In this document: piece by piece, positions 25,349 to 32,930 of the stretch
Numbering within the stretch: the stretch's first letter is position 1
Layout: each line of letters starts with the position of its first letter
NCBI GenBank assembly: GCA_002395405.1
Contig: DGWX01000022.1
Coordinates: 4,039 to 60,690 of the forward strand
DNA: 56,652 bases
Reading direction: 5' to 3'
Origin: Christensenella sp. UBA4247
GTDB taxonomy: Bacteria; Bacillota; Clostridia; Christensenellales; CAG-1252
Program-made: the position numbers and the translations under genes
Notes under the pieces: model-generated
Told to the model about the DNA's origin: nothing
Databases searched by the model: none
The model's input: the letters and a program-made list of their open reading frames with translations, nothing else

Positions 25349-26601
25349 AAAAATGTTTGAGTTTGATTTTGCTGCTTTGCTTTTTGTTTTTCGCGTTTTC
25401 CACCGCCTCTTTTTCTTCGGCGGAAACGATGACGTCCGCTTATTCGTATGCAGAACGCTTCGCCGCGTTATATCCCGTTCGGACGGCGGAGAGCGGCGAG
25501 GAAGGGCGAGCCTCTTCCTATCTTTCGTCCGCGCTTTCGCTGATGGGCTACGAAGTCGCGACGCCGTCTTTCAAATATTATAACGCCTCTTCCGGCGCCT
25601 CTTCTTCCGCTTCTCGGCTCGTAGAATACAATCATGTGATCGGAATAAAAGATTTCGGGAAAGAAAAAACCGTTCTGATCGGCGGATATTACGGAAGTTT
25701 TTCTCCTTCTGACAGCGGTGGCGCGGGCGAGGGCGCCGAGGTCGCGCTCGGTGTGGGCGCTATTCTCAGTGCGGCGGAAAAGATCGCGCTTTCTTCTCCC
25801 GATTACAACGTGGCAGTCGCCTTTTGGGGCGGTTTGGAGCTTTCGGATTTCGACGTTAAAAAATGCGGCGTAAACTTAAAAACGCTCGCGCTGTATATCA
25901 ACGTGGACGGGGTCGCCGCCGGTAAATACGATTATCTTTTTACGGATGACGTTCCTCGCTCTCACGACGCTTACTTCCTCTCCGTTATCGAAAAAGCGGG
26001 CGCTTTTGTAAAAAAAGCCCCCGCCTTTAAGCGCGCCTCTTCCTTTTACGCGGTGGACGGAGCGTATTCCTATACGCATCTCGGGCTTGCCGGCGCGAAC
26101 GTATATTTTCTAAATGAAGAGATCCCGTGCGCTTCCTTTGTGGGCGGAGATTGGGAGAAAGAAGCGGGCTTGTATCGTTATGCGGATAAAGCGGACGTTG
26201 CGGGAACGCGGCTGGATACCTTTACCGAGTTGAACGCTCGTAACGGCGGAAAAAGCGAAACCGAAGCGCGCCTTGCCTCTCTGTCGAACGTCATCGCGCA
26301 GGCCGTAACGGGCGAAGGATTGAAACCCGCGCTCGAAAAATCCGCGAAGGACGTTACGGGCGCCGATCTGAATAGCAGGCTCGCCTATCTTTTGATCCTC
26401 TTGATCGGGGGCGCGGCGGTGATCGCGTTCTTCGTCGTTTTGATCCTGAAGCAGGGCAAAGACCGCAAAGAAAAAATTTGGGAGAATTCCTTCGATACTC
26501 CGCGGGAAAGTCGCTCCGATCCTTTTTCCGATTTTTCAGAGGAAGAAAAGAAATCGGAAGAGGAAAAATCCGATCGGGATGACGACGTGTTCAGATTTTG
26601 A
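25345..26601 (+). CDS. membrane-anchored M28-like protein lacking zinc ligands
   Basis: The 418-residue protein has an N-terminal signal peptide, a large extracytoplasmic domain, a C-terminal transmembrane helix (AYLLILLIGGAAVIAFFVVLIL) and an acidic cytosolic tail. The outer domain follows the M28 aminopeptidase pattern, with GGYYGSFSPSDSGGAGEGAE where active enzymes have a GxHYDS...GAxDN pattern, and FWGGLELSDF where they have an EExGL motif. The His, bridging Asp and Glu ligands appear replaced. Only one later Asp (INVDG) seems kept. I infer a catalytically inactive M28 fold, possibly a binding or scaffold protein. The family call itself is moderate. Confidence 0.65.
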   Translation: MKKCLSLILLLCFLFFAFSTASFSSAETMTSAYSYAERFAALYPVRTAESGEEGRASSYLSSALSLMGYEVATPSFKYYNASSGASSSASRLVEYNHVIGIKDFGKEKTVLIGGYYGSFSPSDSGGAGEGAEVALGVGAILSAAEKIALSSPDYNVAVAFWGGLELSDFDVKKCGVNLKTLALYINVDGVAAGKYDYLFTDDVPRSHDAYFLSVIEKAGAFVKKAPAFKRASSFYAVDGAYSYTHLGLAGANVYFLNEEIPCASFVGGDWEKEAGLYRYADKADVAGTRLDTFTELNARNGGKSETEARLASLSNVIAQAVTGEGLKPALEKSAKDVTGADLNSRLAYLLILLIGGAAVIAFFVVLILKQGKDRKEKIWENSFDTPRESRSDPFSDFSEEEKKSEEEKSDRDDDVFRF

Positions 26602-26669
26602 TCGTTTTCGCTTTATTTTTTTCGCGCGTTATATTATACTTGTAAAGAGTTTAGTATGAGGTGACGCGT

Positions 26670-27524
26670 ATGGACGGACTTTCGGGTTATTTTAAGAATT
26701 TATCTTGGGTGTCTTTGGCGGACGCGGCGATTTTGATCTTGTTTTTGATCTCCGTAACGGTCTTTTTCTTTCGCAAAAAGAATTATAGGGTCGGACTTTT
26801 CTTCGTTCTGTTTTCCTTGATCTTCGTCGGGATCGATGTGTGCGTCTCTCTTTTCGAACTGAAAGCTTTGTATTTTACGCGGGAGATCTTCCGCTTCCTC
26901 GCGATCATTTTTATCGCGTCGAGTGCGGTCGTGTATCAATCCGATCTCAAACTTTTATTTGCGAAATTCGGTGGGCAAGCCGAGGAGAACGTGTACGCCA
27001 AATTGCATAACTCGCGCAATGAAGACGATCTCCGTTACGCTTCGGGCGAGATCGTAAAAGCCTGCCAAGATCTTGCGAAGAATAATATCGGCGCGCTCAT
27101 CGTGGTTTGCCCGACGATCATTTCTTCCAATATGTTGGACACGGGTATCCGTTTGAACGGCGTTCTTTCCGCGCCTCTTCTCGAAAGTATTTTTAATCCG
27201 CATTCGCCTCTTCACGACGGTGCGGTCATCATCAAAAACAATATGGTTCTGGCGGCGGGGTGCTTCTTGCCTCTTTCGCAAAATCCTTCCATCAGCAAAG
27301 ATCTCGGAACGCGTCACCGCGCCGCGATCGGCATAACGGAAGAGAGCGATGTTTTGACCATCGTCGTCAGCGAGGAAACCGGGATCATCAGCCTCGTTCA
27401 AAACGGGGAGATCAAGCGCTATATGACGGGCGAAAAGCTGATGGACGCGCTGGACGACGCGTTCGGGATCACGGACATCAGCCGCAGAAAAACGAGAAAT
27501 TTCGGAGTGGGCGGAAGAAGATAA
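26670..27524 (+). CDS. cdaA: membrane diadenylate cyclase
   Basis: CdaA makes cyclic di-AMP, which controls potassium and osmotic balance and the cell wall. Three N-terminal membrane helices are followed by the DAC domain, with both catalytic motifs present: PLHDGAVII (DGA) and GTRHRAAIG (RHR). I chose the ATG at 26670 since GAGGTG (26658-26663) is six bases upstream; a GTG at 26661 lies inside that site. In most Firmicutes cdaA is followed by cdaR (YbbR domain) and glmM, but here DUF1015 follows directly. Confidence 0.94.
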   Translation: MDGLSGYFKNLSWVSLADAAILILFLISVTVFFFRKKNYRVGLFFVLFSLIFVGIDVCVSLFELKALYFTREIFRFLAIIFIASSAVVYQSDLKLLFAKFGGQAEENVYAKLHNSRNEDDLRYASGEIVKACQDLAKNNIGALIVVCPTIISSNMLDTGIRLNGVLSAPLLESIFNPHSPLHDGAVIIKNNMVLAAGCFLPLSQNPSISKDLGTRHRAAIGITEESDVLTIVVSEETGIISLVQNGEIKRYMTGEKLMDALDDAFGITDISRRKTRNFGVGGRR

Positions 27525-28748
27525 ATGGATAGCTACATAAGCGTTCCGCGCGTTCTTCTGCCGAAGGAGTGCGTGGATCTGAAAAAGTGGGCGGTCATCG
27601 CCTGCGATCAATTTACCTCGCAAGGCGAGTATTGGAAAAAGCTCAAAGACGAATGCGGAGAAGTTTCCGCGTTGAACGTTATTTTCCCCGAGTATTATTT
27701 GGATAAAGGGGATATGGACGAGCGCATCGCAAGCATCAATTATTATATGAACAAATATCTCTGCGAGAACGTTTTTCGCGAGATAAACGGCTTCGTTTTG
27801 ACCGTGCGCGAGACCTCTTACGGGAGGCGGCGTACCGGGCTTCTCGCTTTGATCGATCTCGATATGTACGATTTCGAAAAGGGCGGGCTTCCCATTCGCG
27901 CGACCGAAGCGACCGTTCGCGAAAGGCTTCCCGTTCGCATTAAGATCCGCCGCAATGCGCCGCTCGAACTGCCCCACGTTCTTCTTTTGATCGACGATAA
28001 GGAAAAGACGGTGATCGAGCCGATTGCCGCGTCAATTTCGGAAGAGGATAAGTTGTACGATTCGCCTCTCAATATGGCGGGCGGATCGATCAAAGGGTAT
28101 CGAGTAAAGAACGAAGAAAGGATTCTTTCCGCCGTTTCCGCTCTCGCGCGTCCCGAGCGAAACCAAGAGCTTTACGGTTCCGCTTCTCCCTTCGTATTTG
28201 CGGTGGGCGACGGGAATCACTCGGTCGCGACGGCGAAAGTTTTGTGGGAAGAGACTAAGAAAACGCTTTCTTTGAAGGAAAGAGAATCACATCCCGCGCG
28301 CTATTTCCTCGCGGAGATCAACAATCTGTACGATGACGACCTCGTTTTCGAGCCGATCCATCGCGCGGTGTTCGGTGTGGGAAAAGAATTTATAGAAGAG
28401 ATGCGTTCTTCTCTTTCGGGAAAAGGACACGTTACGGTTTTATATCGCGAAGAGCTTTTTTCGCTTTCCGTTCCCGAAGGGGCGCCCGAGGCGGTTCGCG
28501 CGATACAGGAATTTATAGACGGGTATCTTTCTTCTCACGAAGGCGCCGCCGTCGATTATATTCACGGAGACGAGAATCTTTCGAAAGTCGCTTCCGCGAA
28601 AGACGGTGTGGCGATCTTTATGCCCGTTCTCAAAAAAGAGGAATTGTTCCCTTACGTCGTAAAGAACGGTTCGCTCCCCCGAAAAACCTTTTCGATGGGT
28701 GAAGCGGAAGAAAAAAGATATTATTTGGAAGCAAGAAAAATTAAATGA
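27525..28748 (+). CDS. DUF1015 family protein
   Basis: The 407-residue protein fits the DUF1015 (HTH-containing, COG4198) family: VPRVLLPKECVDLKKWAVIACDQFTSQ, an internal RRRTGLLALIDLDMYDF and the invariant-looking VGDGNHSVATAKVLWEE. The molecular function is unknown. Members often lie near serine or sugar metabolism genes. It starts immediately after the cdaA stop, so co-expression with cdaA is likely. Confidence 0.85.
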   Translation: MDSYISVPRVLLPKECVDLKKWAVIACDQFTSQGEYWKKLKDECGEVSALNVIFPEYYLDKGDMDERIASINYYMNKYLCENVFREINGFVLTVRETSYGRRRTGLLALIDLDMYDFEKGGLPIRATEATVRERLPVRIKIRRNAPLELPHVLLLIDDKEKTVIEPIAASISEEDKLYDSPLNMAGGSIKGYRVKNEERILSAVSALARPERNQELYGSASPFVFAVGDGNHSVATAKVLWEETKKTLSLKERESHPARYFLAEINNLYDDDLVFEPIHRAVFGVGKEFIEEMRSSLSGKGHVTVLYREELFSLSVPEGAPEAVRAIQEFIDGYLSSHEGAAVDYIHGDENLSKVASAKDGVAIFMPVLKKEELFPYVVKNGSLPRKTFSMGEAEEKRYYLEARKIK

Positions 28749-28800
28749 TCGATTGCCCGCGCGATCCCTTTGTTTTAAGGGAAAACGGGCGTTCGACACG
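28746..28800 (+). other. leader hairpin before aspartate kinase
   Basis: GCCCG/CGGGC encloses CCCTT/AAGGG between DUF1015 and lysC. It could be a processing or attenuation structure, but it has no T tract and matches no known riboswitch. In particular I see no lysine riboswitch. Confidence 0.3.
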
Positions 28801-28810
28801 GGAGATCAAT

Positions 28811-30124
28811 ATGAAAGTATGTAAATTCGGCGGCAGTAGCATGGCTTCGAGCGACACGATCAAGAAAGTCGCGGAGATCATTCGTTCGGACGAGGCGAGG
28901 AAATATATCGTCGTGTCCGCACCGGGAAAGCGCTTTCCCAAAGACATTAAGATTACGGATTCGCTTTTGAATTGCTATCAGGAAAGCAAGAAAGGCAAGA
29001 GCGTAAACGAACTGTTTAAGCCCATTCGCGAGCGTTTTACCGAGATCGCGGTCGGGCTCGGGGTCGAAAAGAAACTCGATCTCGAATCGATATTCCAAGC
29101 GATCGAAGAGGGGATCGCGTCCTCTTCTTCCCCCGATTTTGCGGCGGCGCAAGGCGAAAGACTTTCCGCAATGCTGCTCGCTTCTTATTTGGACTATAAT
29201 TTCGTGGACGCAAAGGAGATCGTTCGCTTCTCGGACAACGGCGTGTTTAACGCGGAGTACACGAACGACCTCGCCCAAAAGCTCCTCGGTGCGAGGGAAT
29301 CCGGCGTCGTTATCCCGGGATTTTACGGCAGCACTTCTTCCGGAAGGATCGTTACTTTTTCAAGGGGCGGAAGCGACGTTTCGGGCGCGATCGTAGCGCG
29401 CGCCGTCAAGGCGGAACTGTATGAAAACTGGACGGACGTAAACGGCTTTTTGACCGCCGATCCGCGCATTGTGGATCATCCGAAGCAGATCCCGGAGCTT
29501 TCCTATCGCGAGCTTCGCGAGCTTTCTTATATGGGCGCGAACGTTTTACACCCCGAAAGTATTTTCCCCGTTCGCAAAGCGAATATCCCCATCAATATCA
29601 AAAACACCTTCGAACCGTCCAATCCCGGAACGATGATTCTGCCCGGCGTTCTCTCACACGAGCGCTTGATCACCGGCATCGCGGGCAAGCGCGGCTTCGT
29701 CAGCATTTTGATCGAAAAGTCCATGATGAATAACGAGATCGGATTTACGAGGAAACTTTTATCCGTTCTCGAAAATCTCAATATGAGTTTCGAGCATCTC
29801 CCGAGCGGGATCGACACGATGACTTTGATCCTTGCGGATAGCGAGATCGGAAATAAAATGCAGGAACTTGTGGGCGGGATCCGCGAAGCGGTCAGCCCGG
29901 ATAGGCTCGAAATCCAAAGCGACCTCGCCTTGATCGCGACGGTGGGACACGGAATGGCGTATAAGCCCGGAACGGCGAGCCGCCTCTTTACCGCACTTTC
30001 GCGCGTCGGGGTCAATATCAAAATGATCGATCAAGGTTCTTCCGAGCTGAATATCATCGTTGCCGTTAAAGGAGACGATTACGAAAAGGCGATCAACGCG
30101 ATTTACGAAGAATTTATCAACTGA
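28811..30124 (+). CDS. lysC: aspartate kinase
   Basis: The enzyme phosphorylates L-aspartate at the start of the lysine, threonine and methionine pathway. The N terminus is KFGGSSMAS; later come FSRGGSDVSGAIVARA and ENWTDVNGFLTADPRIV. Two ACT domains at the C terminus (FVSILIEKSMMNNEIGFTRKLLSVLE and the segment around KPGTASRLFTALSRVGVNIKMIDQGSSELN) imply feedback control. I chose the ATG at 28811 since GGGAG precedes it and the family start is conserved. Threonine synthase lies elsewhere in the window (47504). Confidence 0.93.
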   Translation: MKVCKFGGSSMASSDTIKKVAEIIRSDEARKYIVVSAPGKRFPKDIKITDSLLNCYQESKKGKSVNELFKPIRERFTEIAVGLGVEKKLDLESIFQAIEEGIASSSSPDFAAAQGERLSAMLLASYLDYNFVDAKEIVRFSDNGVFNAEYTNDLAQKLLGARESGVVIPGFYGSTSSGRIVTFSRGGSDVSGAIVARAVKAELYENWTDVNGFLTADPRIVDHPKQIPELSYRELRELSYMGANVLHPESIFPVRKANIPINIKNTFEPSNPGTMILPGVLSHERLITGIAGKRGFVSILIEKSMMNNEIGFTRKLLSVLENLNMSFEHLPSGIDTMTLILADSEIGNKMQELVGGIREAVSPDRLEIQSDLALIATVGHGMAYKPGTASRLFTALSRVGVNIKMIDQGSSELNIIVAVKGDDYEKAINAIYEEFIN

Positions 30125-30148
30125 TAAAGCGCAAGAAGGAGAAAAACT

Positions 30149-31111
30149 ATGATTTATGCAGGTGTGGACGTTGGCGGAATGAGCATTAAATGCTGTTTGG
30201 CAAACGAAGACGGAGAGATCCTCGTTAAGGATAGTTTCAAAACGAAACCGGGGATCACGTCTGCCGAAATGGGAGAGGAGATCGCGCTTTTCGTAAAGAA
30301 ACTCGCTTCGGAAATCGGCGTACAAGAGAGCGAGATCGCCGCGATCGGAATGGGAACGCCCGGAACGGTGGACGGTAAAAAAGGCGTGATCGCGTATTCC
30401 AATAATATCAAACTCGAAAACGCACCCATCGTCAGCGACGTAAAAAAACATATCGATTGCCCCGTATTCGTGGAGAACGACGCAAACGCCGCCGCGCTCG
30501 GCGAAGCGGTATTCGGCGCCGCGAAAGGGCTGTCGGACGTCCTTTTGATCACCCTCGGAACGGGCGTCGGTACGGGGATCGTGGCAAACGGAAAAATGAT
30601 TACCGGCAAGGGCGGATCGGGCGCGGAAGGCGGCCATATCGTTATTAAAATGGGCGGAGAAAAATGCTCGTGCGGAAATCGCGGTTGCTTTGAGGCTTAC
30701 GCTTCCGCTTCGGCGCTGCTTCGCCAAACGGCAAAGATGGTCGCTCGCCGTCCGGATAGCCTCCTCGCGCGCCTTTGGGCGGAAAAGGGGGAGAGCGGGA
30801 TCGTCCCGTTCGACGCGGCAAAGGCGGACGACGCAGCGGGGAAAAAGGTCGTTCGCGATTACGTTTCGTACGTTGCCCAAGGCATCGCAGGACTTGTAAA
30901 CGTGTTCAGACCGGACGTCGTCCTCATCGGCGGCGGCGTCAGCAATCAAGGCGATTATTTGATCAAAAAAGTGTCGAGAAAGGTCAATTCGATCGTGTAC
31001 GGCGCGGGCATAAACCCGAAAGTAATTGTAAAGGCGGCGGCTTTGAAGAATGACGCCGGACTGCTCGGCGCGGTCGCGCTTGCCGTAAGGGGCGTAAAAG
31101 GCGATCTGTAA
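30149..31111 (+). CDS. ROK-family sugar kinase, probable glucokinase
   Basis: The 320-residue protein has an N-terminal phosphate site (AGVDVGGMSIKCCL), catalytic FVENDANAAALGE, LGTGVGTGIV and the ROK signature with zinc ligands (GGHIVI...CSCGNRGCFEAYAS). ROK glucokinases phosphorylate glucose with ATP; the exact sugar cannot be fixed from sequence alone. AGAAGGAG precedes the ATG, 24 bp after lysC. A strong terminator follows, and an IS110 element sits immediately after it. Confidence 0.88.
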   Translation: MIYAGVDVGGMSIKCCLANEDGEILVKDSFKTKPGITSAEMGEEIALFVKKLASEIGVQESEIAAIGMGTPGTVDGKKGVIAYSNNIKLENAPIVSDVKKHIDCPVFVENDANAAALGEAVFGAAKGLSDVLLITLGTGVGTGIVANGKMITGKGGSGAEGGHIVIKMGGEKCSCGNRGCFEAYASASALLRQTAKMVARRPDSLLARLWAEKGESGIVPFDAAKADDAAGKKVVRDYVSYVAQGIAGLVNVFRPDVVLIGGGVSNQGDYLIKKVSRKVNSIVYGAGINPKVIVKAAALKNDAGLLGAVALAVRGVKGDL

Positions 31112-31127
31112 TCGATTCTGAATCAGT

Positions 31128-31161
31128 CAGGCGCGTCGAACGATTCGACGCGCCTGTTTTT
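31128..31161 (+). terminator. terminator after the ROK kinase gene
   Basis: CAGGCGCGTCGA and TCGACGCGCCTG form a perfect 12-bp stem followed by a T run. Confidence 0.9.
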
Positions 31162-31170
31162 ATAATTGGA

Positions 31171-32382
31171 TCAAGTAAGGGGAATATACTCTTTTTCCGC
31201 ATCCTCAGCTAAAATGCGAGGCGGGGTATAGGGCTTTCCGGATCTTAAAACGGCGAAGATGATGCGGGTCATCTTTTTCATTCCATGGGTGAGGGCAACG
31301 AAGAAATGCTTTCCTTCTTCTCTTTTCTTATTGACGTACGCGCGCATAAAGGGATCGGAAACGTAAGCGGCTTTCGTTGCTTGAAAGATCGCGTTTCTTA
31401 AATACTTCGATCCGTTTTTGACCATCGATCCGTGCGGTAAAAGGAATTTTCCCGATTGATAAACGGCGGGTTCGCAGCCGGCAAAGGCAAGAAGTTTCGC
31501 CGGATTGTCAAAGTTTTTGATATTCCCGATCTCGGAAAGGATCGCGGCGCCCGTGGCTACGCCTATACCCGGGATCGAAAGGATGGGCGTGTTCGTTTTG
31601 CCTAAAAGAGAAGCGAGTTTATCTTCGAGAATTTCGAGTTCTTTGGAAAGAAAAGAGATCTGCTTTGCCAAATGCTTTAATTCGAAAGCGTCGCTGAGGT
31701 TGGTCGTTCCGATGCTGTCTTCCGCGGCTTGGAGAAGTTCGTCCGCTTTTTTTCCGTAATGACCGTGCGAGAGCTTGTTTAAATTCCGTTCCAGCGAATC
31801 CTTGCCGGCGCTTAGGATCTCGCGGGGGGATGAGTACTTTGCCAAAACGTCCACCGTGCTCATATTGCGAAGGTTAAACAGATGCTCGAACTCGGGAAAA
31901 ACGATTTCAAGGACGCGCCGATATCGGTTTTTCAGCGATTGGATCGTTTTCAACAAACGATAGCGATAGCGCGAGAGCGACTTCATCGTTGCGATATGCC
32001 GTAAGCCGTTCTTCTTCGGAGTGATTTCCGTTTCCGCCGTAACTTTCGCTATGAAGCGGGCGTCCGATTTGTCCGTTTTCGTATTTCGGAAAGATTTCGT
32101 TTTCCGATATAAGTTTACTTGCAGCGGATTGAGCGCTATCACTTCGTATTTTTCTTCTTTTAGGTGCGCAAGCAGGTTTTGCGAATAGTGACCCGTGTAC
32201 TCGAGCCCGATCTTGATCTCGTCTTTTATTTTCTCCGATGTTTGCCGAAGAATGCCGTCCAATCGGTCGAATCCCTCTTTGCTATTCGGAAAACTGAAAT
32301 TGTCGAGCAGTATTTCGCCGTTCTCCCGAACGATATGGCAGTCGTGCTTGTCTTTGGCTACGTCGATCCCTACGTAAATCAT
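31171..32382 (-). CDS. IS110-family DEDD transposase (RNA-guided recombinase family)
   Basis: The 403-residue protein is full length. The N-terminal RuvC-like DEDD domain shows IDVAKDKHD (Asp7), GLEYTGHYS (Glu61) and NTKTDKSDAR (Asp104/Asp107). A coiled-coil section follows. The C-terminal Tnp domain has PGIGVATGAAILSEIG and CEPAVYQSGKF, where Ser310 is in the position of the proposed catalytic serine. IS110 enzymes act with a bridge RNA encoded in a non-coding end of the element. AAAGGAG precedes the ATG. No frameshift or stop is visible, so the element may be active. Confidence 0.95.
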   Translation of the reverse strand: MIYVGIDVAKDKHDCHIVRENGEILLDNFSFPNSKEGFDRLDGILRQTSEKIKDEIKIGLEYTGHYSQNLLAHLKEEKYEVIALNPLQVNLYRKTKSFRNTKTDKSDARFIAKVTAETEITPKKNGLRHIATMKSLSRYRYRLLKTIQSLKNRYRRVLEIVFPEFEHLFNLRNMSTVDVLAKYSSPREILSAGKDSLERNLNKLSHGHYGKKADELLQAAEDSIGTTNLSDAFELKHLAKQISFLSKELEILEDKLASLLGKTNTPILSIPGIGVATGAAILSEIGNIKNFDNPAKLLAFAGCEPAVYQSGKFLLPHGSMVKNGSKYLRNAIFQATKAAYVSDPFMRAYVNKKREEGKHFFVALTHGMKKMTRIIFAVLRSGKPYTPPRILAEDAEKEYIPLT

Positions 32383-32401
32383 TTTCTTTCTCCTTTCCCC
32401 A

Positions 32402-32428
32402 ATATAAAAACGCGGCGTTTCCGCCGCG
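32402..32428 (-). terminator. intrinsic terminator inside the IS110 leader
   Basis: On the reverse strand CGCGGCG/CGCCGCG forms a stem with a four-base loop followed by TTTTT, just upstream of the transposase ribosome binding site. It could end the leader RNA and insulate the transposase gene from outside transcription. Confidence 0.75.
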
Positions 32429-32494
32429 CGCGCATTTTCGTATCCTCCTTAAAAACGACCTTGCGTTAGGTATTGAAAAAACCGAAAAATGCGC
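32405..32494 (-). ncRNA. candidate IS110 bridge RNA
   Basis: A TATAAT on the reverse strand (32501-32506) would start transcription at about 32494. The transcript would open with GCGCATTTT, which pairs perfectly with AAAATGCGC (32430-32438), enclosing a small ACCT/AGGT hairpin (32458-32471) with a six-base loop. The terminator hairpin then follows. Position and nested structure fit a bridge RNA of IS110, but at about 90 nt it is shorter than the one described for IS621, and I cannot identify target and donor loops. Confidence 0.4.
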
Positions 32495-32547
32495 TTTACA
32501 ATTATAACATACCTTTTCGTTTTCCGAATAAAAAATATAAAAAACGC

Positions 32548-32576
32548 TTGCCAAACACTCGATCGCGCGATATTAT
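32548..32576 (+). promoter_or_regulatory. promoter of the csoR-P1B ATPase operon
   Basis: TTGCCA (32548-32553) and TATTAT (32571-32576) are 17 bp apart. The likely operator lies just downstream. Confidence 0.65.
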
Positions 32577-32586
32577 AAAAATGAAG

Positions 32587-32610
32587 ACCCACCCCCAGGG
32601 GGAGGGGGTA
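32587..32610 (+). promoter_or_regulatory. G-tract inverted repeat, probable CsoR operator
   Basis: ACCCACCCCCAGG and the following GGGAGGGGGT form an inverted C/G tract between the -10 box and the csoR ribosome binding site. CsoR/RcnR-family repressors are known to bind such G-tract palindromes. Confidence 0.7.
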
Positions 32611-32621
32611 AGGAGAGAAAA

Positions 32622-32921
32622 ATGAAAAAAGAGAACCATTCGGAAAGCGTTTGTTTGGACGCGGCTTTTAAAGATAAGATCATAAACGGGCTTCTGACCT
32701 GTCAGGGGCATATCGCGGCGATCGCAAAAATGGTTACGCAGGGAAAAAGCTGCGAAGATATTTTGATGCAAATTACGGCGGTGGACGGCGCGCTCAAAAA
32801 GATCGGCAAACAGTTTTTGATCAATCACCTTGAACATTGCGTAAAAGAGGGCGTTGAAAACCAAGAAGAGGACGCGCTTTCCTCGTTTAGCAAAATGCTC
32901 AATCGCTACCTTTTGAATTAG
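32622..32921 (+). CDS. csoR: CsoR/RcnR-family metal-sensing repressor
   Basis: The 99-residue all-helical protein belongs to the DUF156 metal-responsive repressors. The sequence INGLLTCQGHIAAIAKM aligns with the first helices. SCEDILMQITAV and HLEHC provide the Cys-His-Cys ligand set expected of copper-type CsoR. It should repress its own operon, including the P1B ATPase ten bases downstream, until metal binds. The copper assignment is by ligand pattern only. AGGAGA precedes the ATG. Confidence 0.88.
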   Translation: MKKENHSESVCLDAAFKDKIINGLLTCQGHIAAIAKMVTQGKSCEDILMQITAVDGALKKIGKQFLINHLEHCVKEGVENQEEDALSSFSKMLNRYLLN

Positions 32922-32930
32922 GAGAATCGT

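Larger units (their letters stand above)
31160..32507 (-). mobile_element. IS110-family insertion sequence
   Basis: The element consists of one intact transposase gene on the reverse strand and about 125 bp of non-coding DNA at its 5' side; the 3' side is nearly absent. The proposed ends are marked by a nine-base inverted repeat, TTATAATTG (31160-31168) and CAATTATAA (32499-32507). True ends of IS110 elements often lack terminal repeats, so these limits are provisional within roughly 20 bp. It lies at the base of the ROK terminator hairpin. Confidence 0.75.

Noticed and set aside
28746..28810. Lysine riboswitch before aspartate kinase
   Set aside because: The leader is only about 60 bp with one nested hairpin and none of the conserved lysine-aptamer elements.
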